NCBI GenBank assembly: GCA_026413755.1
Contig: JAOAKH010000004.1
Span: 25,859 to 89,858 of the forward strand
DNA: 64,000 bases
Direction: 5' to 3'
Origin: Acidilobaceae archaeon
GTDB taxonomy: Archaea; Thermoproteota; Thermoprotei_A; Sulfolobales; Acidilobaceae
The notes beneath the pieces are model-generated. The model ran no database searches and was not told where the DNA came from. It saw nothing but the letters and a program-made list of their open reading frames with translations. Positions 1 through 10,160 of the stretch are shown here, one piece after another. A program made the position numbers and the translations under genes. Within the stretch, counting starts at the first letter, position 1. Each line of letters opens with the position of its first letter.

Positions 1-1073
1 CTGTTCTCAGCATAGGCAGGGAGCTCGTCGAGGCCGGCAGTCCCCTCCCTTCCGGGAAGGTATACGATGCAAACAGGCACTACGTGATCTCCCTCATGAG
101 CTCCATAGGCTACGAGGTCTTAGACCTTGGCATAGCAGAGGACACGGAGGAGGGCATAGAGGGGGCCCTGAAAAGAGCTGCAGGGGCAGACCTGATAGTC
201 ACGAGCGGCAGCACGAGCCTCGGTACCGGCGACCTGTTGCCAAAGGTCCTCCGCCGCGTGGGCCGCCTTCTTGTGAGAGGCCTCAGGATAAAGCCAGGCA
301 AGCCCACCATAGTGGGGCTCTTGGGCAAGAGCCTCCTCATAGGCCTTCCCGGCAACCCGCGGGCGGCTGTGAACGTAATGAGCTCTTTCGTTATGGACCT
401 CCTTGACAGCCTAGGCCTGCCATCGAGGCCCGAGCCCAGGGACGCTGAAGTTCTGCTGGCAGCTAGCCTCAAGCTGGACCCGCGGAGGAGGCTGTACGTG
501 CCCCTCGCTACGGTAGCCTCAGGCAAGGGCTCCCTGGGCTATCCCGTGGCGGTGGAGAGCTACGCCATAGCGAGTCTCCCGAAGGCAGACTCGTTTGCTA
601 CGGTGGAATCTGGGAAGACGGTCCCCGCCCTTGCTATGATAAGGGCCACGCGGCAGAGGAGCCCGGAGGAGAGCATAGTGTCTCTTGTAGACACCAAGCT
701 CATCGACTTGGAGAGGTATGGGGCTCGAGTAATATATGCTACGGGCAAAGAGAGGTTCGAGACGGCAAGGCTCCTGAAGGGCTCGGGGACACTCGTGGTC
801 TCGAGCTCCCTGAAAGGGCAGCTGGGGGAGCCTTTGGAAGAGGCAGAGAGGGAGGTGCTGTTGGTGAAGAGGAGCGACTGCAGGCTCGCCGCAGTTTACG
901 ACCTTTACGCAGACCTCTATCCGGGGAGGAAGCTTGAGGTGCCCCGGGCAGAGACGGCCAAGATCCTCTACGAGCTCTCCTACGTTGACTGCGCCCTGCT
1001 CCCGCAGGAGTACTCCCCCGGCGGCAACGAGACGTCGGTGACGAGGGAGAAGGTCTTCCTGGCTAGGCTCTAG
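1..1073 (+). CDS. moeA: Molybdopterin molybdenumtransferase MoeA, 5' end outside the window
   Basis: MoeA inserts molybdate or tungstate into adenylylated molybdopterin, the last step of cofactor synthesis in the cytoplasm. The reading frame is already open at base 3, and the residues before the first start codon (GTG at 84), such as [12 protein letters not shown] and DANRHY, form the first strand of the MoaB/Mog fold, so the gene enters from the left edge. [10 protein letters not shown] and KPGKPT followed by GLPGNP are the MPT-binding loops. A domain-IV-like barrel follows, then about 125 residues I cannot assign. Some archaeal MoeA proteins carry a periplasmic-binding-like tail, so this may be a short version. 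Its stop overlaps the stop of the convergent Cdc48 gene by 3 bp. A MoaD-MoaE fusion at 31.6 kb belongs to the same pathway. Confidence 0.85.
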   Translation, partial: VLSIGRELVEAGSPLPSGKVYDANRHYVISLMSSIGYEVLDLGIAEDTEEGIEGALKRAAGADLIVTSGSTSLGTGDLLPKVLRRVGRLLVRGLRIKPGKPTIVGLLGKSLLIGLPGNPRAAVNVMSSFVMDLLDSLGLPSRPEPRDAEVLLAASLKLDPRRRLYVPLATVASGKGSLGYPVAVESYAIASLPKADSFATVESGKTVPALAMIRATRQRSPEESIVSLVDTKLIDLERYGARVIYATGKERFETARLLKGSGTLVVSSSLKGQLGEPLEEAEREVLLVKRSDCRLAAVYDLYADLYPGRKLEVPRAETAKILYELSYVDCALLPQEYSPGGNETSVTREKVFLARL

Positions 1074-3238
1074 CCGATCATCTTCTTGAGCTCCCTATAC
1101 GTCCTCTCGTATTGCAAAACGGCCTCTTTCGTCAAGCTGGGCCTCACCTTCTCCATGGCTTTCAGCAGGTGCTCCATTTTCAGCGGCTCCGGCTCGAACT
1201 TCTCCCTTAGCTTCAGCATGACGGCCTCCCTCACCACAGCCTCTATGTCGGCTCCCGTATAGCCTTCCGTGCGCATTGCCAGCTCATCTAGATCCACGTC
1301 GCCTGCCAGGGGAACAGACCGCAGGTGGATCTTGAAGATCTCCTTCCTGGCAGCGAGGTCGGGCGGGGGCACGTAGACTATCCTGTCGAACCTCCCGGGC
1401 CTCAGCAGAGCCGGATCTAACAGCTCTGCCCTGTTAGTTGCTGCCATGACGACAACGTTCTTCAGCAGCTGGATCCCGTCCATTTCCGTGAGGAGCTGGT
1501 TAACTACCCTGTCTGTAACTCCAGAATCGAAAAGTCTGCCCCTCCTCGAAGCTATGGAATCTATTTCGTCGAAGAACACCACGGCTGGAGCTACCTGGCG
1601 CGCCCTCTCGAAGACCTTCCTGACGGCCTTCTCGCTCTCCCCGACCCACTTGCTCAGTATTTCAGGCCCCCTGATGGCGATGAAGTTCGCCCCGCTCTCC
1701 GTAGCTACAGCCTTTGCTAGCAGAGTCTTCCCGGTGCCCGGCGGGCCGTAGAGGAGGACCCCCCTCGGCGGCCTTATGCCCATCTTCTCGAAAACGTCCG
1801 GGCGCCTCAGCGGCCACTCCACGGCCTCCCTCAGCTCTTGCTTCACCTCCTCTAGGCCCCCTATGTCGCTCCACCTGACCTTAGGTACCTCCACATATAC
1901 CTCCCTCATGAGAGAGGGCCTCACGAACTTCATTGCCTCTGCGAAGTCCTCCATGGTAACCTTCAGGTTCTTGAGTATCTCCACCGGCACCTTCTCCGTC
2001 TTGGAGAGATCTATTACGTTTGACCTCACGAACCTCCTCAGAGCGGACATGGCAGCTTCTTTGGCCAGCGCGGCTATGTCTGCCCCAGTGTAGCCGTGGG
2101 TTACCTCCGCTATCTTGTTTATGTCCACGTCCTCTGCCAACGGCATGTACCTCGTGTGGACCTTGAGGATCTCCGCCCTGGCTTCCTTGTCTGGAGGCCT
2201 GATCTCTATCTCTCTATCGAACCTGCCAGGCCTCCTGAGCGCAGGATCTACTGCGTCGGGCCTGTTGGTCGCGCCTATCACTATGACCTTGCCCCTCTCC
2301 TTCAAGCCATCCATCAGCGTTAGCAGCTGCGCCACAACCCTCTTCTCCACCTCCCCAGTGACCTCCTCCCTCTTCGGGGCTATGGCGTCTATCTCGTCAA
2401 TGAATATTATGGCAGGGGCGTTCTCCTGGGCCTCCTGAAAGACCTCCCTCAACCTCTGCTCGCTCTCCCCGTAGAACTTGCTCATGATCTCGGGGCCGTT
2501 GATCGTTATGAAGTACGCGCCTATCTCGTTAGCGAGGGCCTTTGCCAGCAGGGTCTTGCCGGTGCCGGGAGGGCCGTACAGCAGGATCCCCTTCGGCGGC
2601 TCTATGCCGAGGTGCTGGAAGATCTCTGGGTGCTTCATCGGCAGCTCCACTATTTCCCTTATCCTCTCCTTTGCCTCCTCTAAGTCCCCTATGTCCTCCC
2701 ACGTCACCCGGGGGACCCCGCGCTGCAGCCTCTCCGTAGGTACCGGGGCCTCCCTGATGTCCACCTCGGTTTCCTTGGAAACGAAGACCACCTGAGAAGG
2801 TTGCGTGGAAACAATAACGAAGGCTAGGTAGCCGTAGAAGGTGGGCACCACAATAGTTTCTCCCTTGCTCACTGGCTTGTTGAGGAGGGCTTCCTTGACG
2901 TACTCCAGGAGGCTTCTAGAGACCTCCACAGGCCTCTCCAGGGGGGCTAGGACGACCTTCTGAGCCTGATCTACCTTCTCTACCTTGCTGACCTTGACGA
3001 TGTCTCCAGTCTTCACGCCGAGGGACTCGCGCAGGTAGCCGTCTATCTTTATTATTCCCCTCTCGTCCTCCCTGAGGGGCCAAACCCTAACTACCGTGAG
3101 CCTGCCTTCGCTCTCCACCTTCACGAAGTCCCCTGTTTCCACGCCCAGCTTCCTCATGTCGGAGAGGCTAACCCTGGCTATCTTTCTCCCTACGTCCCCT
3201 GAGTACGCCTCTGCTACTCTCAGCTCTAGCTGGACCAA
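1070..3238 (-). CDS. Cdc48/VCP-type AAA ATPase
   Basis: This is a hexameric unfoldase that threads proteins and probably feeds the proteasome in archaea. The 722 residues match the family length: a double-psi barrel N domain (about 1-180), then two AAA modules. Each module has Walker A GPPGTGKT (near residues 222 and 495), Walker B with DEID, and an arginine-finger segment RRPGRFD or LRPGRFD, so both rings should hydrolyse ATP. The start is TTG at 3238, since the protein begins directly with the barrel strand [11 protein letters not shown]. It is divergent from the phosphodiesterase gene across about 105 bp, which holds an AT-rich stretch (3270-3290). A second Cdc48-like gene enters from the right window edge. 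Confidence 0.95.
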   Translation of the reverse strand: MVQLELRVAEAYSGDVGRKIARVSLSDMRKLGVETGDFVKVESEGRLTVVRVWPLREDERGIIKIDGYLRESLGVKTGDIVKVSKVEKVDQAQKVVLAPLERPVEVSRSLLEYVKEALLNKPVSKGETIVVPTFYGYLAFVIVSTQPSQVVFVSKETEVDIREAPVPTERLQRGVPRVTWEDIGDLEEAKERIREIVELPMKHPEIFQHLGIEPPKGILLYGPPGTGKTLLAKALANEIGAYFITINGPEIMSKFYGESEQRLREVFQEAQENAPAIIFIDEIDAIAPKREEVTGEVEKRVVAQLLTLMDGLKERGKVIVIGATNRPDAVDPALRRPGRFDREIEIRPPDKEARAEILKVHTRYMPLAEDVDINKIAEVTHGYTGADIAALAKEAAMSALRRFVRSNVIDLSKTEKVPVEILKNLKVTMEDFAEAMKFVRPSLMREVYVEVPKVRWSDIGGLEEVKQELREAVEWPLRRPDVFEKMGIRPPRGVLLYGPPGTGKTLLAKAVATESGANFIAIRGPEILSKWVGESEKAVRKVFERARQVAPAVVFFDEIDSIASRRGRLFDSGVTDRVVNQLLTEMDGIQLLKNVVVMAATNRAELLDPALLRPGRFDRIVYVPPPDLAARKEIFKIHLRSVPLAGDVDLDELAMRTEGYTGADIEAVVREAVMLKLREKFEPEPLKMEHLLKAMEKVRPSLTKEAVLQYERTYRELKKMIG

Positions 3239-3343
3239 AGCTCTCTCTCCCTGTTCTGCTGAAGCTGAATAAGTTAAAGTTTATTGAGTAAGTAGGGCTC
3301 CCTAGAGCGCGGCTAAGAGCACCTAACTCGCGCTCCCTCTTCG

Positions 3344-5509
3344 GTGAAGAGAATGAGGTACCTACTAGCCGTGGCCCTGCTTGCGCTCCTCATAGCGCCC
3401 CTTGCGCTCCCGAGCTCTGGGCAGGCGGAGAGGTTCAAAGTGGTCTGGATAAGTGTTGACTCTGCGAACTACTACAGGCTCTTCAACCTCTCTATGGAGG
3501 GCTCCTTGCCCACGTTCAGGAGGCTCATAGAGGGAGGAGCTCATGGGCCCATGACGGTAGTCTACCCTTCCGCCACCGCAGTGAGCCACGCCTCCCTCTC
3601 CACTGGCGCCCACCCCATGAACACTGGCATAGTCGCGAACACTATGCACCTCCCTAACACCAGCATAACCGCAACCGTTTCTGGCTTCGACGGTAGGTAC
3701 ATGCTGGCAGAGCCCATATGGGTCACCGCGAACAGGAGCGGGATAAGGGCAGTAGTAGTCTCCTTCCCCCAATCTACTCCCCCTGCGTGGAGGGTGAGCG
3801 CAGAGAGGGTCAAGCTGTTTAACATCTACGACGCCTCCCTGGCGGGCGTCACGCCTTCCACGCTGTACACTAACAACAGGAACATCCCGAGGGCCACCTA
3901 TGTGACGATAGCCCCTGCGGCGAACTGGACGGGGGTGGAGAGGATAGGCTCTGTGAGCAGGGCATGGGAGTTAAACTTCACGCTAGGGGACTCCAGGTGG
4001 TTCGTTTACATAGCAGATACCACGGGCGACGGGAGGCCTGACGTGGCAGCAATAGTTCCTGGTGCGAAGGACCTGAGGAGGGCCCTGGCGATCTTGAGAG
4101 AGGGGGAGTGGAGCAAGCCGCTTAACGCCACCATAGTGAGGGGGGGTTCCACGTTCACCGTAGCTCCTATGTTCAAGCTGATCAAGATAGACGTTAGCGA
4201 CTTCAGGCTGTACAGAGGGATCGCGAGGCCCCTCGAGGCTCCCTGGTTCAACGACCCGGCGCTAGCTAGGGGCGTGTGGAACAATGTGGTTGTGAGGGTA
4301 GGGGCCTTTACGGATGGCGACTGGTTCGCCCTGACTAACGGCTGGATAGACGTGGAGACCTTCATGGAGACAGTTAATTTCACGAACACGTTCTTCAGGG
4401 AGTTCACGCTGTATGTAATGAGGAACACGGAGTGGGACCTCCTCATGACCTATACGCCGGTGGTAGACAACGTCTACCACCAGTTCCTTGGGATGCTCTA
4501 CAGGAACATGCCATACTACAGGGCCGAGCAGGAGGCATACTATAGGGGCCTCATAGTGAGGACATACAGAATGGTGGACGAGTTCGTGAAGGCCGTGCTG
4601 GACTCCGTGGACCTGAGGACCACAGTGGTCGTCGTCAGCTCGGACCACGGCCAGTGCCCGGTGAAGAGCATAGTAAACGTTAACGCAATACTCTACAACG
4701 CGGGCCTCCTCTCCGTGAGGGGCGGCGCAGTTGCAATCAACGAGACGAGGGCATGGTACGTGGCTCACGGACATATATTTGTGAACCTAGTAGGCCGAGA
4801 GGCTGGAGGGATAGTGAGGCAGGAGGAGCGTGTAAGGGTGGTAGACGCGATAGTCAGGGCCCTGCAAGCCGTCAGAGACCCGGAGACGGGGGAGCAGGTC
4901 TTTGATGCCGTGCTGACGAGGGAGCAGGCAAGAGTCCTGGGGGTGGGAGGGCCCAGGGCTGGGGATGTGGTCATAGCTACTAGGTGCGGCTACACGGCGG
5001 CAGGCGGTGTGCCTACAATAGTCAACGGGACGGCTGTGGTCTTCTCGCCCGCAGTGCCCCTGAGGACCCTCATAGCAGATCACGGCACTTTACTGCCCAC
5101 ATACCGCGACCTCCACGCCACTATAATATTCTTTGGAGGCCCCGTCAGGAAGGGCTTCCTTGGACTCTCTAGCTCCCTCAGCATAGCCCCAACGATAGCC
5201 GAGCTCCTGGGCATACCGAGACCTAGTGACGCAGAGGGGGCGCCGCTGCAGGTAAGGGAGGCAAGGACGGTAACGCAAACCGTAACCCAAGTGAGGACAG
5301 TGACGAGCACCCAGACGGTAGTCGCTACGAACATAGTAGAGAGGACGAAGACGGAGGTCAGGACGACAGAAGTGCCCGTCACCAGCATCGTGACGGTGGA
5401 GAGAACCACCACAGCCGTAGAGAGGGAGCTCAGAACGGATCTGCTGGCGATAGCAGCCCTCATAGCCCTCTTGCTGGGCGCTCTAACCGGCTTCCTCTTC
5501 AGGAGATAG
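3344..5509 (+). CDS. Secreted, membrane-anchored type I phosphodiesterase (alkaline phosphatase superfamily)
   Basis: The 721-residue protein starts at GTG 3344 with a signal peptide (KR, then a hydrophobic run to about residue 25). The catalytic core follows: VWISVDSANYY (first metal Asp), VYPSATAVSHASLSTG (nucleophile Thr/Ser segment), TYTPVVDNVYHQ (metal Asp and His) and VVSSDHGQ (metal Asp-His). These are the marks of nucleotide pyrophosphatase/phosphodiesterase enzymes. Residues about 640-695 are a Thr/Val-rich stalk (TVTQTVTQVRTV and similar), and the protein ends in one transmembrane helix and RR, so it should face the cell exterior. The substrate cannot be told. Related proteins in archaea act on phosphodiesters or phosphonates. 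Confidence 0.88.
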   Translation: MKRMRYLLAVALLALLIAPLALPSSGQAERFKVVWISVDSANYYRLFNLSMEGSLPTFRRLIEGGAHGPMTVVYPSATAVSHASLSTGAHPMNTGIVANTMHLPNTSITATVSGFDGRYMLAEPIWVTANRSGIRAVVVSFPQSTPPAWRVSAERVKLFNIYDASLAGVTPSTLYTNNRNIPRATYVTIAPAANWTGVERIGSVSRAWELNFTLGDSRWFVYIADTTGDGRPDVAAIVPGAKDLRRALAILREGEWSKPLNATIVRGGSTFTVAPMFKLIKIDVSDFRLYRGIARPLEAPWFNDPALARGVWNNVVVRVGAFTDGDWFALTNGWIDVETFMETVNFTNTFFREFTLYVMRNTEWDLLMTYTPVVDNVYHQFLGMLYRNMPYYRAEQEAYYRGLIVRTYRMVDEFVKAVLDSVDLRTTVVVVSSDHGQCPVKSIVNVNAILYNAGLLSVRGGAVAINETRAWYVAHGHIFVNLVGREAGGIVRQEERVRVVDAIVRALQAVRDPETGEQVFDAVLTREQARVLGVGGPRAGDVVIATRCGYTAAGGVPTIVNGTAVVFSPAVPLRTLIADHGTLLPTYRDLHATIIFFGGPVRKGFLGLSSSLSIAPTIAELLGIPRPSDAEGAPLQVREARTVTQTVTQVRTVTSTQTVVATNIVERTKTEVRTTEVPVTSIVTVERTTTAVERELRTDLLAIAALIALLLGALTGFLFRR

Positions 5510-6227
5510 CCCTCCTTACGACGATGAAAGCGCTGTCTTTCTTTCTCGTGAACTTGTACTCGTTCTTCTCGCTGTCCCACGAAGCCCACATGATTTCAGC
5601 GATCTCCAACCCAGCTCTCCTTATTGCCTCGAAGACCTTCTCCTTGCTGTAGACTGGGTAGCCCGTGTCCTCCACCCCTACGACGCTCCCACTCTCGTCC
5701 ATTACCTCTATCCTGTAGTTGTACCTGAAGCCCCCGTCTATCGGGATCACTTCCTCCCTCCTGACAAGAGCTATGTACTTGCGCCCCCTCAGCCTTACCT
5801 CCCTGACCTTTGGCTCCGGGTGGACGATGAAGTTGTAGTCGAAGAGGAGAGGCCTCTTCCCCATCAGCTCCCCCAAGTTCTCGAAGGCCTTTAGCAAGTC
5901 TTTGTACTCGAGCACTATGAAGAGCCCGAAGGCGTAGCCGCCCTCGAAATCCCATTTGAGCTCTCCGCCCCTCAGCACGTCGTACTCCTGGAAGGGGAGG
6001 CTCCTCGCGGCTCCGTACCTCCAGTCCTTTACGTCCGTCAGTAGCACAGAGAAGCCCTTCTTTGAGAGCAGGTAGCCGTGCCTACCGACGCCGCAGCCGA
6101 ACTCCACCAGCCTCCTGATCCCCATCCGCGAGAAGACGTCGCTAGCTACCTTCGTCTCTCTTCTTACCCTTCTCCAGTTAACGTACAGCCTTGCGAAGAG
6201 CGCCGGGGGTATTCCTGTCTCCCACAT
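5499..6227 (-). CDS. Class I SAM-dependent methyltransferase of unknown target
   Basis: The 242-residue protein carries a SAM-binding motif I, VEFGCGVGRHG, at about residues 40-50, followed by VLLTDVKD as the motif II strand. The rest is less typical: YAFGLFIVLEYKDL occupies the motif IV place and the C-terminal half is beta-rich. No substrate motif is recognisable. The start is ATG 6227. The last 11 bp overlap the end of the convergent phosphodiesterase gene. It is divergent from the copper ATPase, with an AT-rich promoter patch at about 6258-6275 between them. Confidence 0.7.
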   Translation of the reverse strand: MWETGIPPALFARLYVNWRRVRRETKVASDVFSRMGIRRLVEFGCGVGRHGYLLSKKGFSVLLTDVKDWRYGAARSLPFQEYDVLRGGELKWDFEGGYAFGLFIVLEYKDLLKAFENLGELMGKRPLLFDYNFIVHPEPKVREVRLRGRKYIALVRREEVIPIDGGFRYNYRIEVMDESGSVVGVEDTGYPVYSKEKVFEAIRRAGLEIAEIMWASWDSEKNEYKFTRKKDSAFIVVRRAIS

Positions 6228-6299
6228 GAGTTTTCCTCTAGTCCTCGAGGCTCTATAGTTTTAAATATTAGATATGGCCTCTAGCATACTCTTGGAAAA

Positions 6300-8681
6300 A
6301 TGGAAAGGGAAGAGAGGATCAGGATAGTAGGGGTTGACTGTCCCACGTGCGTTCTGGCAATAGAGAGGGCCCTCGCTAGGCTTCCGAGCGTGAAGTTGAG
6401 CGCAGACGTGACCACAGGGGAGGCGGTAGTGAGGTATGACCCCGAGAAGACTAGCTTGGGGGAGATAGTGAAGACAATACGTGACGCAGGTTACGACGTA
6501 GAGAAGGGGCACTTGTACTTGGAGGTGGACCTCTCAGAGGAGGAGGGGTGGGCTTTCGAGAACTCCATCTCAAAGATCCCGGGCGTCATCCAGTGCCGCT
6601 ACTCGCCGGTAACAAATATGGCCAGCGTCCTCTTCAACCCCCTCTCCCTGAGCAGGGAAGAGCTGCTAAGAGATGTAAAGGCCCTGTTCCCAGAGGCAGG
6701 GGAGGTAGCCGAGGAGGCGGAGCCCGCTGAGCGCGACGAGCTGCTGCTAAGGCTAGCTTCCTTCGGGATTGGCTTGGGCGCTATAGTCTACCACTCGCTG
6801 GGCGTCTTTGGCCTCCACCCCCCTCTTTGGAACTATGGTAACTACCTGCTCTTCTTGGCAGCTACCCTCGTCATAGCCCTCAACCTGGAGATGATGAGGA
6901 GGGGCTACAGGTCCCTGCTACGCAGGTCGCCTACAATGGACTCCTTGGTGGCTGTGGCGGTTACTGCCATCTATTTGTACAGCTCTGCCGCCGTCCTAGC
7001 GGGAAGTCATGAAGTATACTTCGAGGCCGCCGCGGGCGTCCTAGGCTTCATATCCTTCGGGAAGTACCTGGAGGAGAGGCTGAGGAAGAGGTCTGCCGAG
7101 ACTCTGCGGGAGCTCATGGGTCGCATGGTAAATTCTGCCAGAGTTTACAGGAACGGCAAAGCAATAGAGATGAGAGTGGAGGACGTGAAGCCGGGCGAGA
7201 TAGTGGAGGTAAGGGAAGGTGAGAGGATCCCAGTAGATGGGGTAGTCGTGGAGGGGAAGGGCTACGTGGACGAGTCCCCCTTCACAGGAGAGCCCCTGCC
7301 AAAGCTTAAAGAAGGGGAGAGGAGGGACGTGGTGCTAGCCGGCTCGACCCTCGTGCAGGGGTACCTTCTCGTGAGGGCTACGAGGGTGGGCAAAGAGACT
7401 AACATAGCTTACATAGTGGGGGCTGTGAGGGAGGCCCAGTTCTACAAGCCAGAGGTACAGAGGCTAGCAGACGCGATAGTGGGGAGGCTCACTTGGGCCG
7501 TGATCTTCCTCAGCGCCCTCACCTTCGTCTACTGGCTGCTCGTGAAAGACGTGGGGGCAGCCAGGGCGCTGCTGTTTGCCGTCTCTGTGCTAGTAGTTAC
7601 GTGCCCCTGCCCCCTCGGTATAGCCGTGCCCATGGTGGTCTCTCTCGCCTCCATAAGGGCCTTCAAGATGGGCGTCCTCGTGAGGAGGGGGGACCTCATG
7701 GAGAGGCTCTTGGGGGTCAAGATCATGCTGCTAGACAAGACGGGGACCTTGACGGTAGGCTCCCCCAGAGTGATTCGCGTGGAGAAGCTTGGGGAGGAGG
7801 GCTCCATAGCATATGTGTGCTCTGCAGAGAAGAGGAGCGAACACCCGCTAGCTAAGGCTATATTGAAGTACTGCGACGAGCAAGGAGTGATCTACGACGA
7901 GCCGTCCTCTTTCGAGAGCCTCCCAGGGATAGGGGTGATAGCTACGATGAACGGAAGGGAGGTAGCCGTGGGCTCCCTTAGGCTCGCGGAGCTCCTGGGC
8001 GCACACGTAGAGGGCGTGAGGGAGAGGGCATACGAGATAGGAAGAAGAGGTAACACGGCCGTCATAGCCCTCGTGGACAAGAAGCCTTCTTTGCTCATAG
8101 AAGTGGGAGACGTTGTGAGGGAAGAAAGCAAGGCTTTCGTGGAGGGAATTAAGAGAGCGGGCATAAGGCCCGTGCTGGCGACGGGCGACACCTACGCTGC
8201 TGCAAAGGCTGTGGCAGAGAGGCTCGGCATAGGGGAAGTATATGCAGAGCTGAGGCCTGAAGAGAAGGCAGAACTAGTAGAGCGCATGGGGGCAAAGGGC
8301 GTGGCTTTCGTGGGCGACGGCGTTAACGATGCCATAGCGATCAGCAAGTCTAGCGTGGGCATAGCAATGGGCAGGGGAGCAGACATATCTAAGGAGGCAG
8401 GCGACGCGGTGGTGCTCAACAACAACTTGCTATCGATCCTCAACATATTATCCCTCGCGAAGGCAGTCAGGAGGAAGGCGCTGGAGAACTTCGGCTGGGC
8501 CTTCTTATACAATGTAGCCCTCATACCTATTGCGGCTGGCGTGCTCTATGAGAGGGGCATATACCTCACGCCAGAGATGGCAGCGGTGGCGATGATACTC
8601 AGCGACATTGCCGTCGTTCTCAACTCCTTCACAATAATGCTCTGGAGGCCTACTTTAGCATCCCCTGAGGCCCATGGGTAA
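6300..8681 (+). CDS. copA: Copper-type P1B heavy-metal ATPase
   Basis: This is an ATP-driven pump, most likely exporting Cu(I). The 793 residues contain an N-terminal HMA domain with the metal site GVDCPTCVLA (about residues 12-20), a second HMA-like domain (about 65-130) without CxxC, eight predicted membrane spans, the actuator loop with TGE (FTGEPLP), the intramembrane metal site TCPCPLG, the phosphorylation site DKTGTLT, an HP pair (SEHPLAKA), and the hinge GDGVNDAIA. The usual CPC-A/S/H reads CPCP here, which is uncommon. The start is ATG 6300, preceded at short distance by an AT-rich box (6258-6275) that fits a nearly leaderless transcript. A YHS-domain gene converges on its 3' end. Confidence 0.93.
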   Translation: MEREERIRIVGVDCPTCVLAIERALARLPSVKLSADVTTGEAVVRYDPEKTSLGEIVKTIRDAGYDVEKGHLYLEVDLSEEEGWAFENSISKIPGVIQCRYSPVTNMASVLFNPLSLSREELLRDVKALFPEAGEVAEEAEPAERDELLLRLASFGIGLGAIVYHSLGVFGLHPPLWNYGNYLLFLAATLVIALNLEMMRRGYRSLLRRSPTMDSLVAVAVTAIYLYSSAAVLAGSHEVYFEAAAGVLGFISFGKYLEERLRKRSAETLRELMGRMVNSARVYRNGKAIEMRVEDVKPGEIVEVREGERIPVDGVVVEGKGYVDESPFTGEPLPKLKEGERRDVVLAGSTLVQGYLLVRATRVGKETNIAYIVGAVREAQFYKPEVQRLADAIVGRLTWAVIFLSALTFVYWLLVKDVGAARALLFAVSVLVVTCPCPLGIAVPMVVSLASIRAFKMGVLVRRGDLMERLLGVKIMLLDKTGTLTVGSPRVIRVEKLGEEGSIAYVCSAEKRSEHPLAKAILKYCDEQGVIYDEPSSFESLPGIGVIATMNGREVAVGSLRLAELLGAHVEGVRERAYEIGRRGNTAVIALVDKKPSLLIEVGDVVREESKAFVEGIKRAGIRPVLATGDTYAAAKAVAERLGIGEVYAELRPEEKAELVERMGAKGVAFVGDGVNDAIAISKSSVGIAMGRGADISKEAGDAVVLNNNLLSILNILSLAKAVRRKALENFGWAFLYNVALIPIAAGVLYERGIYLTPEMAAVAMILSDIAVVLNSFTIMLWRPTLASPEAHG

Positions 8682-8820
8682 GGTAGTACTCCGGGTCCCT
8701 CTCGAAGGCCCTCTGGCAGTGGTGGCTGCAGAAGTAATAGATTTTCCCCTTGTAGACGTGCTTGTGCCTGGCCCTGCCCGGATCTACTCTCATTCCACAA
8801 ACTGGGTCCACTTCCATCAT
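8650..8820 (-). CDS. YHS-domain metal-binding small protein
   Basis: A 56-residue reading frame runs from ATG 8820 (a second ATG follows at 8817) to TAG at 8650. It reads DPVCGMRVDP, then HVYKGKIYYFCSHHCQ, then FERDPEYYL. The pattern CGM, YYFCS and CxxxF is the YHS domain, usually found alone beside, or fused to, heavy-metal P-type ATPases, where it is thought to bind copper. Position fits this: the gene converges on copA and overlaps its last 32 bp. The domain residues are complete, so the small size is natural and not a truncation. Confidence 0.85.
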   Translation of the reverse strand: MMEVDPVCGMRVDPGRARHKHVYKGKIYYFCSHHCQRAFERDPEYYLTHGPQGMLK

Positions 8821-8890
8821 GTGTCGTGATCCTTACAGAGAAAGTCAACGCTTTTAAAGTAAGCTATAATTCCTCTATAGGCGCTAAGCC

Positions 8891-10084
8891 TTGATCCCCC
8901 CCTACAACAAGAGGGTGGAAGCCCTGCGTGAGAGCCCCACGAGGGCCATTAACAGGATAGTAGAGCATATGAGGAAGAGAGGAATAGACGTCATCATGCT
9001 CTCTGCCGGCGAGCCGGGGGTGCCGCCGCCGAAGGAGGTGAGGCTCTGGCTGGCCAAAGCCCTCGAAGAGGAGAGCATGAGGCTCTACTCCTACACGCCC
9101 TCTCCCGGCTTCCTGGAGCTTAGGGAGGCAATAGCCATGGACATCAAGGATCTGGAGAACGTGGACGTGAGTCCAGAACAGATAGTGGTGGTGACGGGGG
9201 GTCAGAACGCCATTTTCTCCACGTTCTCTACAATACTCTCTCCCGGCGACGAGGTCATATTAATGGACCCCACGTACTTCGGGTACCTCAACATGCTCCC
9301 CTACTTTGACGTAAAGCTCGTCCCCCTCGTAGCTCCGCCCGAGAGGGGCTTCCAGCCGGACGTGGAGGCAGTGAAGGAGGTCGTGAGAAGGGGCAAGACT
9401 AAGGCCATAGTGCTCGTGAGCCCAGACAACCCTACGGGCAGGGTAATAGAGCGGGGGGCAGCGAAGGCAATAGCTGACATAGCTGTAGACTATGGGCTCT
9501 GGGTAGTTTACGACGAGCCGTACAAGACGCTTATATACGAGGGAGAGCACGTCTCCATGTACGAACTGGCGCCGGAGAACACGATCTCGCTATATGCCTT
9601 CAGCAAGGACCCAGGGATCCCGGGGTGGAGGCTAGGGTACGTGTATGGGCCTGCAGAGGTAGCGAAGAGGATAGCCCTCGTGGCAGAGGCAACTACCTAC
9701 AACCCGCCCAGCGTGGCCCAGTACTTAGTGTTAACGTACTTGAAGAACAGAGAGGTGAGGAAGAGGCACATAGAGTACTTCAAGGCCGTATACGCCCACA
9801 GAAGGGACGTGATGATAGAGGAGCTCAGGAAAATAGATGGCATTAGCTTCCACAAGCCGCAGGGCTCCATGTTCGTACTGGCGGACGTCAAGAGGGCCCT
9901 ACAAGCCAAAGGCTACGACGTGCTTCCCTGCGTTGAGAGCTTGCTAGTTTAAAAGCACGTAGCCGTAGTCCCCGGCGAGTTCTTCGGTAAGTCCACTGTC
10001 TGGAGCATTAGGCTCAGCTTCACGAGGGAGAGCCCCGAGAGGATAAGGGAGGGCGTGGCAAGGATAAGGGACCTCCTGTCGTAG
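8891..10084 (+). pseudogene. Class I/II PLP aminotransferase (AspC-like) interrupted by one in-frame TAA
   Basis: From TTG 8891 the frame reads a typical fold-type I aminotransferase: LSAGEPGVPPP, the GGQNAIFS cofactor segment, SPDNPTG, YDEPYKTLIYEG, and the lysine region AFSKDPGIPGWRLGY. The open frame ends at TAA 9950-9952 after 353 residues. The same frame continues without any shift as KHVAVVPGEFFG, then SIRLSFTRESPERIREG, to TAG 10084, which is the standard C-terminal end of the family with the carboxylate-binding arginine (IRLSF). Full length would be 397 codons, normal for the family. One base change (for example GAA to TAA) explains it. The truncated product would lack the substrate-binding arginine. 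It may be a recent nonsense mutation, a sequencing error or readthrough. Confidence 0.85.
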
Positions 10085-10160
10085 GACATACTTCTCCCCA
10101 TTTTGAAACAGAGGTATTACTCTTATCAGCTCTCATGTAAATTTGTAACCAGGTGCTCTC

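Noticed and set aside
9950..9952. Recoding of the in-frame stop as pyrrolysine or selenocysteine
   Set aside because: Those use TAG and TGA; this codon is TAA, and no recoding signal is visible.
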